NCBI GenBank assembly: GCA_964592075.1
Contig: CAZQDY010000003.1
Coordinates: 1-64,000, forward strand
DNA: 64,000 nt
From: RBG-16-64-13 sp964592075
Lineage (GTDB): Bacteria > Actinomycetota > Thermoleophilia > RBG-16-64-13
Reading direction: 5' to 3'
A model generated the notes under the pieces. That model was not told the origin of the DNA, ran no database searches, and saw only the letters and a program-made list of their open reading frames with translations. The position numbers were made by a program, and so were the translations under genes. Numbering within the stretch: the stretch's first letter is position 1; each line of letters starts with the position of its first letter. Of the stretch, positions 1-8,551 are shown piece after piece.

Positions 1-18
1 ACGACGCTCTTCCGATCT
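1..18 (+). other. Illumina adapter remnant at contig end
   Basis: The first 18 bases, ACGACGCTCTTCCGATCT, are identical to the 3' end of the Illumina TruSeq universal adapter. This is untrimmed library sequence, not genome, so the biological sequence starts near base 19 and position 1 is a contig end. Bases 19-295 show no convincing gene and hold only the leader of the next gene. Confidence 0.93.
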
Positions 19-295
19 GCTAGTGAACCACTGCTGGGTGGCAGGCCCGAAGAATTCCATGCCGCAAAGATACCCTGTACAGCCTGTCGGGGAATCAGGA
101 CTCGTCCTCGTCGGGCCGGACTATGCTGCAGAAAGCCCTCCTCGCGTTTGGAATCCCCACATGGCCTCCTCATCACCCCTGAGCAGCCTCACCTGATCGC
201 GCCGACCTCCTCTGTTTTCGCGAAGGGCCGGTTTGGGAAGGTGAAGGCATGAGCCTGCAACGCGCGCCGAACCGCCACGAGGAGCCAGACACGCT

Positions 296-1804
296 GTGAC
301 ACGGTTGCCTGCCCACAAGACCCGTATCGTCTGCACCATCGGGCCGGCGTCCCAGTCCGAGAGGACGCTGGAGCTGATGATCCGGTACGGCATGAACGTA
401 GCCCGGCTCAACCTGGCCCACGGCGAGCCCGACAGTCATCGGGCCATCATCGCCGCCGTCCGGGCGGCCTCCCAGCGGCTCGGGCGCAGAGTCGCCCTGT
501 TGGCCGACCTGCCGGGACCCAAGTTGCGTGTGGGCGGGTTGGAGGGAGACGAGGTCGACCTCGAGCGCGGGCAGTTGGTGCAGTTGGTGGCTGGGGAAGC
601 CCGTGATGACTCAGACCACGCCGGTCGCGCGTCGGAAGCGTCCCGGTCCGAGCGGCGGGCACGGCAGCCGGCCGAATTGGTCCGCATCCCCTTGGGCCTC
701 CCGCAGCTCCGTGTATCGCTCAGACCGGGTGACGATGTGTTTCTCGATGATGGTCTGCTCCAGTTGCGGGTAGCCGAAGACTCCGGATTGGCTCGAGTGT
801 TGGTGCCCGGCCGCCTGCGCTCTCGCGACGGTGTGGCTTTGCCTGGTGCCGACCTGGGTGTGTCGGCCTTCACCGGCCGCGACCGGGAGCTCCTCGCCTT
901 CGCGCTCCGGGAGGGGGTGGACGCGATAGGAGTCTCGTTCGTGCAGGGCCCCGAGGACATCACGGCCGTCCGCGAGGCTTCGGCGGAGATGGGACGCGAC
1001 CCTTTCATCATCGCCAAGATAGAACGCTCCCAAGCGCTGGAGCGTATCGACACCATACTGGAGACGGCCGACGGGTTGATGGTCGCCCGGGGAGATCTGG
1101 GCGTGAACATCCCCATCGAACGTATCGCTGTGGCTCAGAAGCTCATCATCGATCGAGCCAATGTCGCCGGGCGCCCGGTGATAACCGCCACCCAGATGCT
1201 GGAATCGATGACGGCGCAACGGCGCCCCACGCGCGCCGAGGTGACCGATGTCGCCAATGCCATCCTCGACGGTACCGATTGCGTCATGCTGTCCGAAGAG
1301 ACTGCCATGGGCCGGTATCCCACGGAAGCGGTAGCGACGATGAGCCGGGTCGCCCGCATCACCGAGCGCGAGCTCCGCACCACACGCCGTCCGGCCTCGG
1401 ACAGCACTTCGGTCCGCGGGGTGCTGGCCGAAGAAGCCGCAGTGACCGCCGAACGGCTGAAGGCCCGTTACATAATCGTTCCTACCGATGGCGGCATCAC
1501 CGCTCGAGCTGTGGCCCGCCTCCGTCCGGACTCCTGGATCGTGGCCTTCAGCCCCTCCCACGAGACATGCCAGCGGCTGCAGTTCTCGCGGGGGATCCAT
1601 CCGGTGCACGTGCCGGAGGCCGCTGGTGTCGCCCAGGCCGGCACTCCGGATCTGAGCAGGGGCGTCCCCGTCACGTGTGGGGAGGTAGATTGGCACGGTA
1701 TCGCCGGCCGTTGGTTCAGCGACCGGCGGCTGCCGGCGGGTCTTGCCGTCATGATCCAGGGGGGCAACCGCCTCGAGGTGATCGAGCTGCCCGGGGAGAC
1801 ATGA
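296..1804 (+). CDS. pyk: Pyruvate kinase
   Basis: Cytoplasmic glycolytic enzyme converting phosphoenolpyruvate and ADP to pyruvate and ATP. The N-terminus KTRIVCTIGPAS and the NVARLNLAHGE loop open the A domain. The catalytic signature FIIAKIER (with the catalytic lysine) and GLMVARGDLGVNIP lie near residues 235-265, followed by TATQMLESM and DVANAILDGTDCVMLS. The C-terminal regulatory-type domain closes the protein. The B domain carries a hydrophilic insertion (about residues 95-125) rich in Arg, Ser and Ala. The start is GTG at 296, preceded by GAGGAG at 279-284. At 502 residues it is slightly longer than the usual 470-480, explained by that insertion. It stands alone, with no other glycolytic gene beside it. 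Family assignment is secure. Confidence 0.97.
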   Translation: MTRLPAHKTRIVCTIGPASQSERTLELMIRYGMNVARLNLAHGEPDSHRAIIAAVRAASQRLGRRVALLADLPGPKLRVGGLEGDEVDLERGQLVQLVAGEARDDSDHAGRASEASRSERRARQPAELVRIPLGLPQLRVSLRPGDDVFLDDGLLQLRVAEDSGLARVLVPGRLRSRDGVALPGADLGVSAFTGRDRELLAFALREGVDAIGVSFVQGPEDITAVREASAEMGRDPFIIAKIERSQALERIDTILETADGLMVARGDLGVNIPIERIAVAQKLIIDRANVAGRPVITATQMLESMTAQRRPTRAEVTDVANAILDGTDCVMLSEETAMGRYPTEAVATMSRVARITERELRTTRRPASDSTSVRGVLAEEAAVTAERLKARYIIVPTDGGITARAVARLRPDSWIVAFSPSHETCQRLQFSRGIHPVHVPEAAGVAQAGTPDLSRGVPVTCGEVDWHGIAGRWFSDRRLPAGLAVMIQGGNRLEVIELPGET

Positions 1805-1976
1805 TCGCGCCAGAGTCCAGACACGAGCAGGTCGACGCCGTGCGGTCGGAGCTGAGCAGAGAAACGCTGCCCTGACGGGCGTGCGATCCGCGGCGGGTGG
1901 GTATCACCGTGACACGTCACGCCGGCGGCGCCTCGAGACTGCCGCGTAAGTCACGACTGCAAGGGAGGGAGATCAT

Positions 1977-3482
1977 ATGAGCGTACGATCCCTGGGCTCG
2001 GCGATCGCCGCGTTCGCTCTGATCGCGGTAATCGCGTCGGTCTTCGCGACGTCGACAGCGGTCGCAACCGCCTCGCAGCCCGCGGAAGCGACCTTCCTCT
2101 ACGTGTCGGCCAACCGAGTCATGGAGTACGACGCCGCCGCCGGTACATCGACCGCTCTCGAGTACATCGACACGGGGACTCCCATCATGCCCGCGCGCGC
2201 CCTGGGCGGCGCGGCGCTCTCCTGGTCGGTCCACACGTCGGCAGGGCCGCTCAAGACCTACGTGAGTGAGACCTTCAGCGACCCCGGCAAGACCACCACG
2301 CACGTCATCACCGGCGACTTCTACACCTTTCCCAGGCTCTCTCCCGACGGCACCACGTTTCTCTACGTAGCCGAGGAACCGGATCCGCTAGGTGGACTCA
2401 CCAGCAACCTACACGTCCGGCGGGTCGTCGACGGAGTGGAGCTCTTCTCCATAGCGAACGTCGATGCCGGAGATTGGTCGCCTGACGGCAAGAAAGTGGT
2501 GTTCGCCAGCTATCCTCGGACCCGCTTCGACCCCGACCTCGTCGCTATGTACCTGTATGACGCGGCCACGGCCACCGAAACCAGGCTGCCCGCGGTCCGT
2601 ATCGCCGGGGTCGGCGACATGAACACCTACTCGCCGCGGTGGTCACCGAGCGGAGACTGGATCGCCTACCAACGCCATAACCAGGATACGGTGGACATCA
2701 TGCTGACCGACCCGGCCGGCTCCACCACCCGGATACTGGCCACCAAGCCCTTCGAGCGGACCGGCATGGGGATGGAATGGGTGCGCATGCCCGACGGGAC
2801 CGAGCGCCTGTTCGTAGACACTCTGGAGCCCGGCGGATCCCCGTACGTCATCGTGGAGGTGCCGGGTCCCGATTCCGCCGGGTCGGGCGCAAGGATCGTG
2901 CACGGCGCGCTGTTCGGGCAGGCCCAGCCCGACTTCACCGACGTCACCCCTGTTCACCCGTTCCACCGCCAGGTCCGCGACCTCGCCTCCCTGCGCGTCA
3001 TCGGGGGGTTCGACGACGGGTCGGTCGGTCCGGAGAAGCTGGTCACGCGCCAGCAGTTCGCCAAGATGATCGTGAAGACTCTCGCCCTAACGGTGACCGG
3101 GAACGAGCAGCCCCCCTTCACCGATGTGCCCGGCGGGTTGGACCAGACCGACCCGCTGTATCCCGACAAGTACGTAGCCGTGTGCGCCGCCGCCGGGATC
3201 ACTCAGGGCACGAGCGACCCGACCAAGTTCTCCCCGTATGCCAACATCACCCGGGCCCAGCTCATCACCATGGTGGCTCGGTCGGCCGGTCTGCCCGAGC
3301 CGCCGGCCGGTTACACCCCGCCCTTCGGCCAATTCTCCGCCGACCACTACCCCTGGGCGCGCAGGGCGATGCACGCCGGGCTGCTGGAAGGGCTTCCCGG
3401 GATAGGGCCCAGCTACGACTTCTGGCAGCGGGCCACCCGAGCCGAGGTCTGCGTGCTCCTGTGGAACCTGCTGCAGCGGTAG
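1977..3482 (+). CDS. Exported TolB-like beta-propeller protein with C-terminal SLH domains
   Basis: The protein is predicted to be secreted and anchored to the cell wall. Residues 1-35 form a signal peptide. The middle (about 40-315) holds WD40/TolB-type repeats, seen as recurring phrases such as LSPDGTTFLYV, WSPDGKKVVFAS and WSPSGDWIAYQ. The last 180 residues are three S-layer-homology units: FTDVTPVHPF...VTRQQFAKMIV, PFTDVPGG...ITRAQLITMVA, and a third with ATRAEVCVLLWNLL at the very C-terminus. SLH domains usually bind secondary cell-wall polymers. ATG at 1977 follows a strong AGGGAGGGA site at 1962-1970. The ligand or partner of the propeller is unknown. A second SLH protein lies at 36411-37787. 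Confidence 0.88.
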   Translation: MSVRSLGSAIAAFALIAVIASVFATSTAVATASQPAEATFLYVSANRVMEYDAAAGTSTALEYIDTGTPIMPARALGGAALSWSVHTSAGPLKTYVSETFSDPGKTTTHVITGDFYTFPRLSPDGTTFLYVAEEPDPLGGLTSNLHVRRVVDGVELFSIANVDAGDWSPDGKKVVFASYPRTRFDPDLVAMYLYDAATATETRLPAVRIAGVGDMNTYSPRWSPSGDWIAYQRHNQDTVDIMLTDPAGSTTRILATKPFERTGMGMEWVRMPDGTERLFVDTLEPGGSPYVIVEVPGPDSAGSGARIVHGALFGQAQPDFTDVTPVHPFHRQVRDLASLRVIGGFDDGSVGPEKLVTRQQFAKMIVKTLALTVTGNEQPPFTDVPGGLDQTDPLYPDKYVAVCAAAGITQGTSDPTKFSPYANITRAQLITMVARSAGLPEPPAGYTPPFGQFSADHYPWARRAMHAGLLEGLPGIGPSYDFWQRATRAEVCVLLWNLLQR

Positions 3483-3515
3483 TTGCCGCAACGTGCCCAT
3501 CGAGAGGGGGATTCC

Positions 3516-4256
3516 GTGTTTGACATGCAGTCGTGGCAGTGGATCACCTGTCTGGTGATCGCCATCGTAGCGGTCGGCGCTATGTCCTCTGCCATCGTCC
3601 GTTTGTTTACGCGGCGAGCCTCTGCGAAGGCCACCCTGCGCAGGGGGAGCCCGGTGGAATCGGGCCTTTTCGTCAAGACCGTGCCGGGAGACGCTCAGGT
3701 GTTCGACGCATGGGCGTATCGGATGGCGGCGCGGTTCGCCGGACGCAGCCGGCTGACGGTCTATGAAGACCGGGTGGTCGTGGCCGGCCCGCGAGTGCCC
3801 CGCCGGCTCTACCAGGTTTGGGTGTGGGACCAGGGTGTGCTCCTGGCCCTGGTGATCCCGCTCCTGGTTGCCGCCATCGTCAACCTGGACTGGCGCTGGC
3901 TGGTGGTGGCGGTGGTCACGGCTGTCGTGAGTTTCGCGATCTCCATGGGCGGCGCGGGGCTCTGGCCGGGACTGGGAGAGCTCTTCGAGGAGGAGGGCTG
4001 CTTCATGGCGGTGGAGTTCCCGCGCAGTTCGATCCGGGAGGTCGACATCGGGAAAGGTTGGTCGAAGGGCGGGTTCGGGGTGGTGCTGTTCCCCTACAAA
4101 GCCGGCATCGACAGGATGTCCAAGGGATTGGCCGTCTCGTTCTTTGCTCCAGACGAGGATGGACGCGAGGTCCGCTTCGCTCTCTCCATGTACACGACCG
4201 AGAAGGCTCGTGAATTGGCCGAGGTGCTCAAGGGGACGACTGGCCGCAGCAGCTAG
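3516..4256 (+). CDS. Membrane protein of unknown function
   Basis: I do not recognise a family. GTG at 3516 is preferred because GAGAGGGGG lies directly upstream at 3502-3510. The 246-residue product has one N-terminal membrane segment (WITCLVIAIVAVGAM), a soluble stretch, a tight pair of central segments (VLLALVIPLLVAAIV and WLVVAVVTAVVSFAI), and a C-terminal soluble half with a PH-like alternation of beta strands, ending EKARELAEVLKG. The gene begins 33 bases after the SLH-propeller gene on the same strand, so co-transcription is likely. A PH-domain-like fold for the C-terminus is only a guess. Confidence 0.7.
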   Translation: MFDMQSWQWITCLVIAIVAVGAMSSAIVRLFTRRASAKATLRRGSPVESGLFVKTVPGDAQVFDAWAYRMAARFAGRSRLTVYEDRVVVAGPRVPRRLYQVWVWDQGVLLALVIPLLVAAIVNLDWRWLVVAVVTAVVSFAISMGGAGLWPGLGELFEEEGCFMAVEFPRSSIREVDIGKGWSKGGFGVVLFPYKAGIDRMSKGLAVSFFAPDEDGREVRFALSMYTTEKARELAEVLKGTTGRSS

Positions 4257-4388
4257 AGACGGGTCCAGGCTTGTGAGGGGATAAGGCATCTGCGCGCGTG
4301 CTCCGACCTGTGACCTACGGGGAACCATCCGAGCCGACTGCCGGGTCCAATGAGCCGACGGGCCACGATGATATCGGGGAGGGGACCG

Positions 4389-5849
4389 ATGAAGCCGACG
4401 TTCCATCGTAGGGTACTGCTCGCTCTCCTCACACCCCTGCTGGTGGCCCTTGTCGTCTCGGGCTGCGGCGCGGGCGAATCACAGGGTTCTGAGGTCCGAT
4501 CGTCCGCCGACCAAACCACCACCGGCGCGAGCGTTGCTGGTCACACCGCCGCCACCCTGGCCTCCGCTCAGAGCCGCCTCGAGCCCTCTCCGGAGGCCGA
4601 GGCTCACATCCCCGCCCTGGTAGCCGGCAATACCGTTTTCGCCGTCGACCTGTTCAAGGCGGTGCGAAACTCAGACGCTACCAGAGCTGGCAATCTCGTC
4701 CTCTCCCCCTACAGCCTCTCCCTTGCCCTGGCCATGACCTACGCCGGAGCCCGCAGCCGGACCGAGGCCCAGATGGCGGAGGTCCTCCACCTCGAGATGC
4801 CCCAAGAGCAGCTTCACTCAGCGTTCAACGCCCTCGACACGGAGTTGCTTGGGTCTGACGCCGAGAAGCTGACCACCGCCGCCTCAGCCTGGGTCTTCCC
4901 GCCGGTCGTGGGACCTGGAGCGATAGTCCGCATACGTGCGGACTACCTCGACCTTCTCGCCCGCAACTACGGGGCCGCGGTCCACCAGGCGCCGGGCGAC
5001 ACCGAGGAGGCGCGGCGGATGATCAATGCCTGGACCGAGGAGGCCACGGAAGGCCTTATCGACGAGATCCTTCCCCCCGAATCCCCGCCCGGAGAGTGGA
5101 CGGCTCTCGTACTTGCGAACGCCACGTATTTGAAGGCCGCCTGGACCTACTCCTTCCCGGCAGAGAACACCCGCCCGGCTCCGTTCTACCTCAAGGACGG
5201 CAGCGCCGTGGACGTGCCGATGATGAGACACTTCATGCCGTACGAATACGCGGAGGACGGCCCCTGGGCCGCCGTCGACCTCCCCTGTCTGGGAGATGAG
5301 GGACTCACGTCTCGGGGCGATATCTCCGCCGTCTTTCTTCTGCCTAGAGAAGGATCGCTGGACCAGGCGGTTGCGGCCACCACGGCCGAGAGTCTCCAGG
5401 GCCTGCTCTCCAGACTGCCCCACGGGGACGCGCATCCCGACTGTATTGCGGTCAACCTGCCTCGCTTCAAGTTCGACACCGCGCTCGAGCTGAAGGAGCC
5501 TCTGAAATCGCTGGGCATGGTAGACCTCTTCGACGCGGCTGACCTAAGGGGCGCCTACGAGCCGGTTGGCGGCGGCGGCGCGGCTGGCGGCGACGACGCT
5601 GGCGACCCATCTGGCATCGGGGTCGACGAGGTCTACCACGGGGGCGCGATCGCCGTGGACGAGAAGGGGATCGAGGCCGCTGCGGGAACCATGGTGGTAC
5701 AGGTGGGGGGCCTTGGACCCGGGGAGATCACGTTCGACCGGCCCTTCCTCTTCCTCATCCGTCACGTCCCCACCGGCACAGTTCTTTTCGTGGGGCAGGT
5801 GACGGACCCGATCGAACCGGCAGCCCAGGGAGATCACCCGAAGCGATGA
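4389..5849 (+). CDS. Serpin-family protease inhibitor, lipoprotein
   Basis: Serpins trap serine or cysteine proteases by a conformational change after cleavage of the reactive-centre loop. The N-terminus has a lipoprotein signal (VALVVSGCGAGE), placing it on the outer face of the membrane. The fold is clear: GNLVLSPYSLSLALAMTYAGA, NATYLKAAWTYSF, and the C-terminal FDRPFLFLIRH...VLFVGQVTDP. The hinge reads EKGIEAAAGT, with Gly and small residues as in inhibitory serpins (consensus EEGTEAAAAT), so it is probably a true inhibitor; the exact P1 residue cannot be fixed by eye. A Gly/Ala/Asp-rich insertion precedes the hinge. ATG at 4389 follows GGGGAGGGGA; an upstream in-frame ATG at 4350 lacks a site. 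Confidence 0.92.
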   Translation: MKPTFHRRVLLALLTPLLVALVVSGCGAGESQGSEVRSSADQTTTGASVAGHTAATLASAQSRLEPSPEAEAHIPALVAGNTVFAVDLFKAVRNSDATRAGNLVLSPYSLSLALAMTYAGARSRTEAQMAEVLHLEMPQEQLHSAFNALDTELLGSDAEKLTTAASAWVFPPVVGPGAIVRIRADYLDLLARNYGAAVHQAPGDTEEARRMINAWTEEATEGLIDEILPPESPPGEWTALVLANATYLKAAWTYSFPAENTRPAPFYLKDGSAVDVPMMRHFMPYEYAEDGPWAAVDLPCLGDEGLTSRGDISAVFLLPREGSLDQAVAATTAESLQGLLSRLPHGDAHPDCIAVNLPRFKFDTALELKEPLKSLGMVDLFDAADLRGAYEPVGGGGAAGGDDAGDPSGIGVDEVYHGGAIAVDEKGIEAAAGTMVVQVGGLGPGEITFDRPFLFLIRHVPTGTVLFVGQVTDPIEPAAQGDHPKR

Positions 5850-6337
5850 GTCCACACCAGTTCTGCCGACCGCGTGCTGGCCGCTTGACGTCATATGTGG
5901 CAGTCCTCGTACGCCTGCGCTGGCAAGGTGAACACGGCAGCCCGCTGCTGGGTGCGGTGTTCATCTACGCACCCCTCATGCACGTGGCCGCCACGGCCGT
6001 TCACGGAGCCGTGCGGAGGAATGCGGTCACCACAACGTGGCGGCCCTGCTGCTACTGACTAGCTGCCTGCCGGTGCTCTGGCTGCTCGCTATGGTCGTCC
6101 CCCACCCACCGGTGCCCGACCAGCACCTGCCGCTCATCTACTACACGCCCGGGTTATTGGCCGCCTGCCTCGTGACGTGGTTGCTGCTTCGGCGGGGCGC
6201 TCGCCTTCTCGAGCCGAAACACGGGTAGCTCGGGCGGCGCTGTGCCGGTCTCGCCCATCCACAACGGGCCGTGGCCTTGGAACAACTCACGGGCGTCACC
6301 AGCCTCTTCTCTTTCTTCGATACCGACGACCCCGGCC
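5850..6337. other. Largely non-coding stretch
   Basis: Between the serpin and the DUF5674 partner gene no convincing gene is seen, apart from one weak small membrane ORF (6037-6228). A 70-codon frame overlapping the serpin stop (5846-6058) has no recognisable features. I see no clear terminator or promoter. Confidence 0.5.
6037..6228 (+). CDS. Possible small two-segment membrane protein
   Basis: A 63-codon frame starting with GTG encodes two hydrophobic stretches (ALLLLTSCLPVLWLLAMVV and YYTPGLLAACLVTWLLL) followed by a basic tail, RRGARLLEPKHG. This hydrophobic-then-basic layout is typical of small membrane proteins. GGAGGA at 6016-6021 is the only possible ribosome site and is rather far from the start. 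The family is unknown; it may be a chance frame. Confidence 0.35.
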   Translation: MAALLLLTSCLPVLWLLAMVVPHPPVPDQHLPLIYYTPGLLAACLVTWLLLRRGARLLEPKHG

Positions 6338-6721
6338 CTAAGCTCTGCCCGACGGCGGTGTCCGGAGCGCTCCTCCCGTGCGAGCCTGTTGCCGCTCAAA
6401 CGCCGCTGCCGTGCCGAACGCCGTGAAGTATCTGTGCCAGGCAGAGTCGGACGAGCCGAATTCGTTCGCGCCGAGAAAGTAGTCGAGAAGCGCCTCCCGC
6501 AGTCGAGTGAGCTCCCTCAGACGTTGCCTGTGACGCGGATCGGCGATGGTGAGCTCGAGGAGCTCCAAGCCGCGATAGACGGCGTTGGCGCTGAAGTCGG
6601 CTCGGCCCCGACCTGACCATTTGATGGCCCGCTCGACCTCGCTCCCCACGTTCGCAAGCTGCTCCACCAACGAGAGCGACTGCCACCTCGCATCGGTGAG
6701 ATCGGCGTGAAGAGCGCTCAT
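6338..6721 (-). CDS. Conserved hypothetical partner of a DUF5674 protein
   Basis: A predicted all-helical cytoplasmic protein of 127 residues. Its conserved-looking core runs WQSLSLVEQLANVGSEVERAI, then LELLELTIADPR, then a stretch ending LLDYFLGANEFGS. From memory this helical family commonly sits beside DUF5674 genes, as here; I have no function for it. Its ATG overlaps the stop of the DUF5674 gene by four bases (ATGA), so the two are translationally coupled with DUF5674 first. The C-terminal 25 residues are low-complexity and probably not conserved. Confidence 0.72.
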   Translation of the reverse strand: MSALHADLTDARWQSLSLVEQLANVGSEVERAIKWSGRGRADFSANAVYRGLELLELTIADPRHRQRLRELTRLREALLDYFLGANEFGSSDSAWHRYFTAFGTAAAFERQQARTGGALRTPPSGRA

Positions 6722-7059
6722 CGGCGCACCAGCGCGCTGACGACGTCGAGTATGCGACTACGAACACCGGCATCATCCACTCCGCGGGAACGGTTACCTT
6801 GGGAGGGACGGATGTTGATCATGGAATCGAACTCGATCCACTCATCCGTGGAGAGATCGGGATACAGATTGATGCCCCAGAGGTCGCCCTGCGTGGAGCC
6901 CTGCTCGATGAGCAGCGCCTCCTCGTCCGAATGGAGATCGGCGTCGACGGCCATGACACCTCTCCGGACGTCTACCACCGCCTTGACCAGATCGCCGAAC
7001 CGGGCTTCCGCCATCGATCTCAGTTCGACCATAGTGATTCCTGTCTCGACGAGCTTCAT
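6718..7059 (-). CDS. DUF5674-family protein
   Basis: The 113-residue product has the hallmarks I associate with DUF5674: LRSMAEARFGDLVKAVVD, ADLHSDEEALLIEQGS, DLWGINLYPD, and EWIEFDSMINIRPSQGNRSRGV. The last motif, rich in Asn, Arg, Gln and Gly, is the most conserved part of the family and looks like a ligand- or nucleic-acid-binding loop, but the function is unknown. It is the first gene of a two-gene operon coupled by ATGA to the helical partner at 6338-6721. Small size, pairing and tight coupling resemble toxin-antitoxin modules, though nothing here demonstrates toxicity. Confidence 0.85.
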   Translation of the reverse strand: MKLVETGITMVELRSMAEARFGDLVKAVVDVRRGVMAVDADLHSDEEALLIEQGSTQGDLWGINLYPDLSTDEWIEFDSMINIRPSQGNRSRGVDDAGVRSRILDVVSALVRR

Positions 7060-7162
7060 GGGCCGACTCTAGCACACGCGGACGCGGCCACCCGGGCCGT
7101 TCTTCCCTTCGTCCCGCCGCAGGATCTAGGCAAGTGCGACTCCCTCCACATTATACCGTGTA

Positions 7163-7191
7163 TTGCACAGTAATGTTGCACGCGCTATAGT
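7163..7191 (+). promoter_or_regulatory. padR promoter, leaderless, with possible autoregulatory operator
   Basis: A -35 box TTGCAC (7163-7168) and a -10 box TATAGT (7186-7191) are separated by 17 bases. The ATG of padR lies six bases after the -10, so the transcript should start at or very near the initiation codon; no Shine-Dalgarno sequence is present. Within it TGCA-N9-TGCA (7164-7180) forms a small inverted repeat overlapping the -35 and spacer, a plausible PadR operator. Confidence 0.62.
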
Positions 7192-7197
7192 GTGCGC

Positions 7198-7554
7198 ATG
7201 GCACTGCTTGATGACATCCTTGCGGCGCAGATCCAGGAGATCCGTCGCGGCACGATCGTACTGGCCTGTCTCAGGTTGCTCGAAGAACCGCAGTACGGCT
7301 ACTCGCTTCTTTCCATACTGGAGAAGAGCGGTTTCCCAGTCGAGGGCAACACTCTCTACCCGCTGTTGCGTCGGCTGGAGAAACAGGGATTGCTGACGAG
7401 CGAATGGACGACCGCCGAGGCCCGGCCTCGCAAGTACTACCGGGTCTCTGAAGCAGGACGAGAAGTCGCCGCGCGACTTCTCGAGGAATGGGAACGTCTG
7501 CGAACCGGGCTGGACCTACTGTCCACCGTCCAGGCCGAGGAGGATGAACCATGA
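7198..7554 (+). CDS. PadR-family transcriptional regulator
   Basis: A 118-residue winged-helix repressor. The sequence GTIVLACLRLLEEPQYGYSL, then GNTLYPLLRRLEKQGLL and ARPRKYYRVSEAG, gives the typical PadR helix-turn-helix and wing; the C-terminal helix (AARLLEEWERLRTGL) would mediate dimerisation. PadR proteins commonly control a neighbouring membrane-protein or transporter gene. Here the stop overlaps the ATG of a HAAS-domain membrane protein by four bases, the standard PadR-HAAS arrangement. ATG at 7198 is chosen over GTG at 7192 because the -10 box ends at 7191. Confidence 0.93.
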   Translation: MALLDDILAAQIQEIRRGTIVLACLRLLEEPQYGYSLLSILEKSGFPVEGNTLYPLLRRLEKQGLLTSEWTTAEARPRKYYRVSEAGREVAARLLEEWERLRTGLDLLSTVQAEEDEP

Positions 7555-8519
7555 GCACCATCGTCGACCGCTACGTGGCCGCCGTCGGCAACCGCCTACC
7601 GGAGAAGACCCGCCGGGATGTCCAGGAGGAGCTTCGCGCCATCATCGCCGACATCATGGAGAGCGAGTACGGCCATCTGGGAGCCGATGAGGCCGCGGCC
7701 AAGGCGGTCGAATCACTCGGCGACCCGGTGAAACTGGCGCGCGAGTACGCCCCCCGGCCCCGCTATCTGATCGGCCCTGATCTGTACGACGACTATCGCA
7801 GACTGCTCGTGATGCTGGTGGCCATCGTGGCTCCTATAGTCTTGGTGGTGGGCATACTCGCCCGCGTCCTCGACCCGCAAGGCTTCACTGCCGGGGACGT
7901 TGGCACCGCCATCGGATCGGCCATCCAGGCGGCGGTCTGGGTGTGCTTCTGGGTCACCGTGGTCTTCGCGATACTCGAATGGAACGGGGTCCGTTCACCC
8001 CGCCCCGCCGGTCGACCTTGGACCGCCCAGGACCTCCCGGTCGAGGTGCCGGTCCGACAGGTCAAGCTGAGCGAAGTCGTCGTCACGGCGGCGTTCACCG
8101 CGGTGTTCATCTCTCTGCTCGTGGCGCAGCACTTCCGCTCGGTCTTCAGCGACGACGAGGGGCCCATCCCGCTCCTCGATCCCGCCCTCTGGAACGGCTG
8201 GTTGCCCGCGCTCCTGGTCTTGATGGTCGCGGGTATAGCAGTCGATACCCTGATCTACCGCAGAGGTCGCCACACCCTCGAACTCACGATCGCCTCGACC
8301 GTGGCGGATGCGGCATTCGGGGCCGTCGCCGCGGTGACCATCCTGACCCAGACCATCGTCAATCCGGTCTGGCTGAAGAGGCTTGAGCTAGAGGTCCCCG
8401 AGTTGGACCCAGTCCATGTTGTGGCGAATAGAGCCGCGTGGACCGCCGTCATCCTCGCGATCGTCGCCTGGTCCATCGCAGAAGCCTGGCTGAAATACCG
8501 GAAGGGACAGTCGCGCTAG
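7551..8519 (+). CDS. HAAS-domain membrane protein
   Basis: The first 75 residues form the cytoplasmic HAAS helical domain (YVAAVGNRLPEKTRRDVQEEL, then AAKAVESLGDPVKLAREY), a family typically encoded next to PadR regulators. Six hydrophobic segments follow between residues 83 and 312. The protein probably acts at the membrane as the effector or sensor of the PadR unit; no enzymatic motif is visible. It is translationally coupled to padR through ATGA and ends 32 bases before the convergent livM. Confidence 0.85.
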   Translation: MSTIVDRYVAAVGNRLPEKTRRDVQEELRAIIADIMESEYGHLGADEAAAKAVESLGDPVKLAREYAPRPRYLIGPDLYDDYRRLLVMLVAIVAPIVLVVGILARVLDPQGFTAGDVGTAIGSAIQAAVWVCFWVTVVFAILEWNGVRSPRPAGRPWTAQDLPVEVPVRQVKLSEVVVTAAFTAVFISLLVAQHFRSVFSDDEGPIPLLDPALWNGWLPALLVLMVAGIAVDTLIYRRGRHTLELTIASTVADAAFGAVAAVTILTQTIVNPVWLKRLELEVPELDPVHVVANRAAWTAVILAIVAWSIAEAWLKYRKGQSR

Positions 8520-8551
8520 GCCGACCCGAAAACCGATTCGCAGCCCCACCT

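Noticed and set aside
5846..6058. 70-codon frame overlapping the serpin stop
   Set aside because: ATGA overlap is suggestive, but the product has no consistent hydrophobic or domain pattern and no ribosome site.
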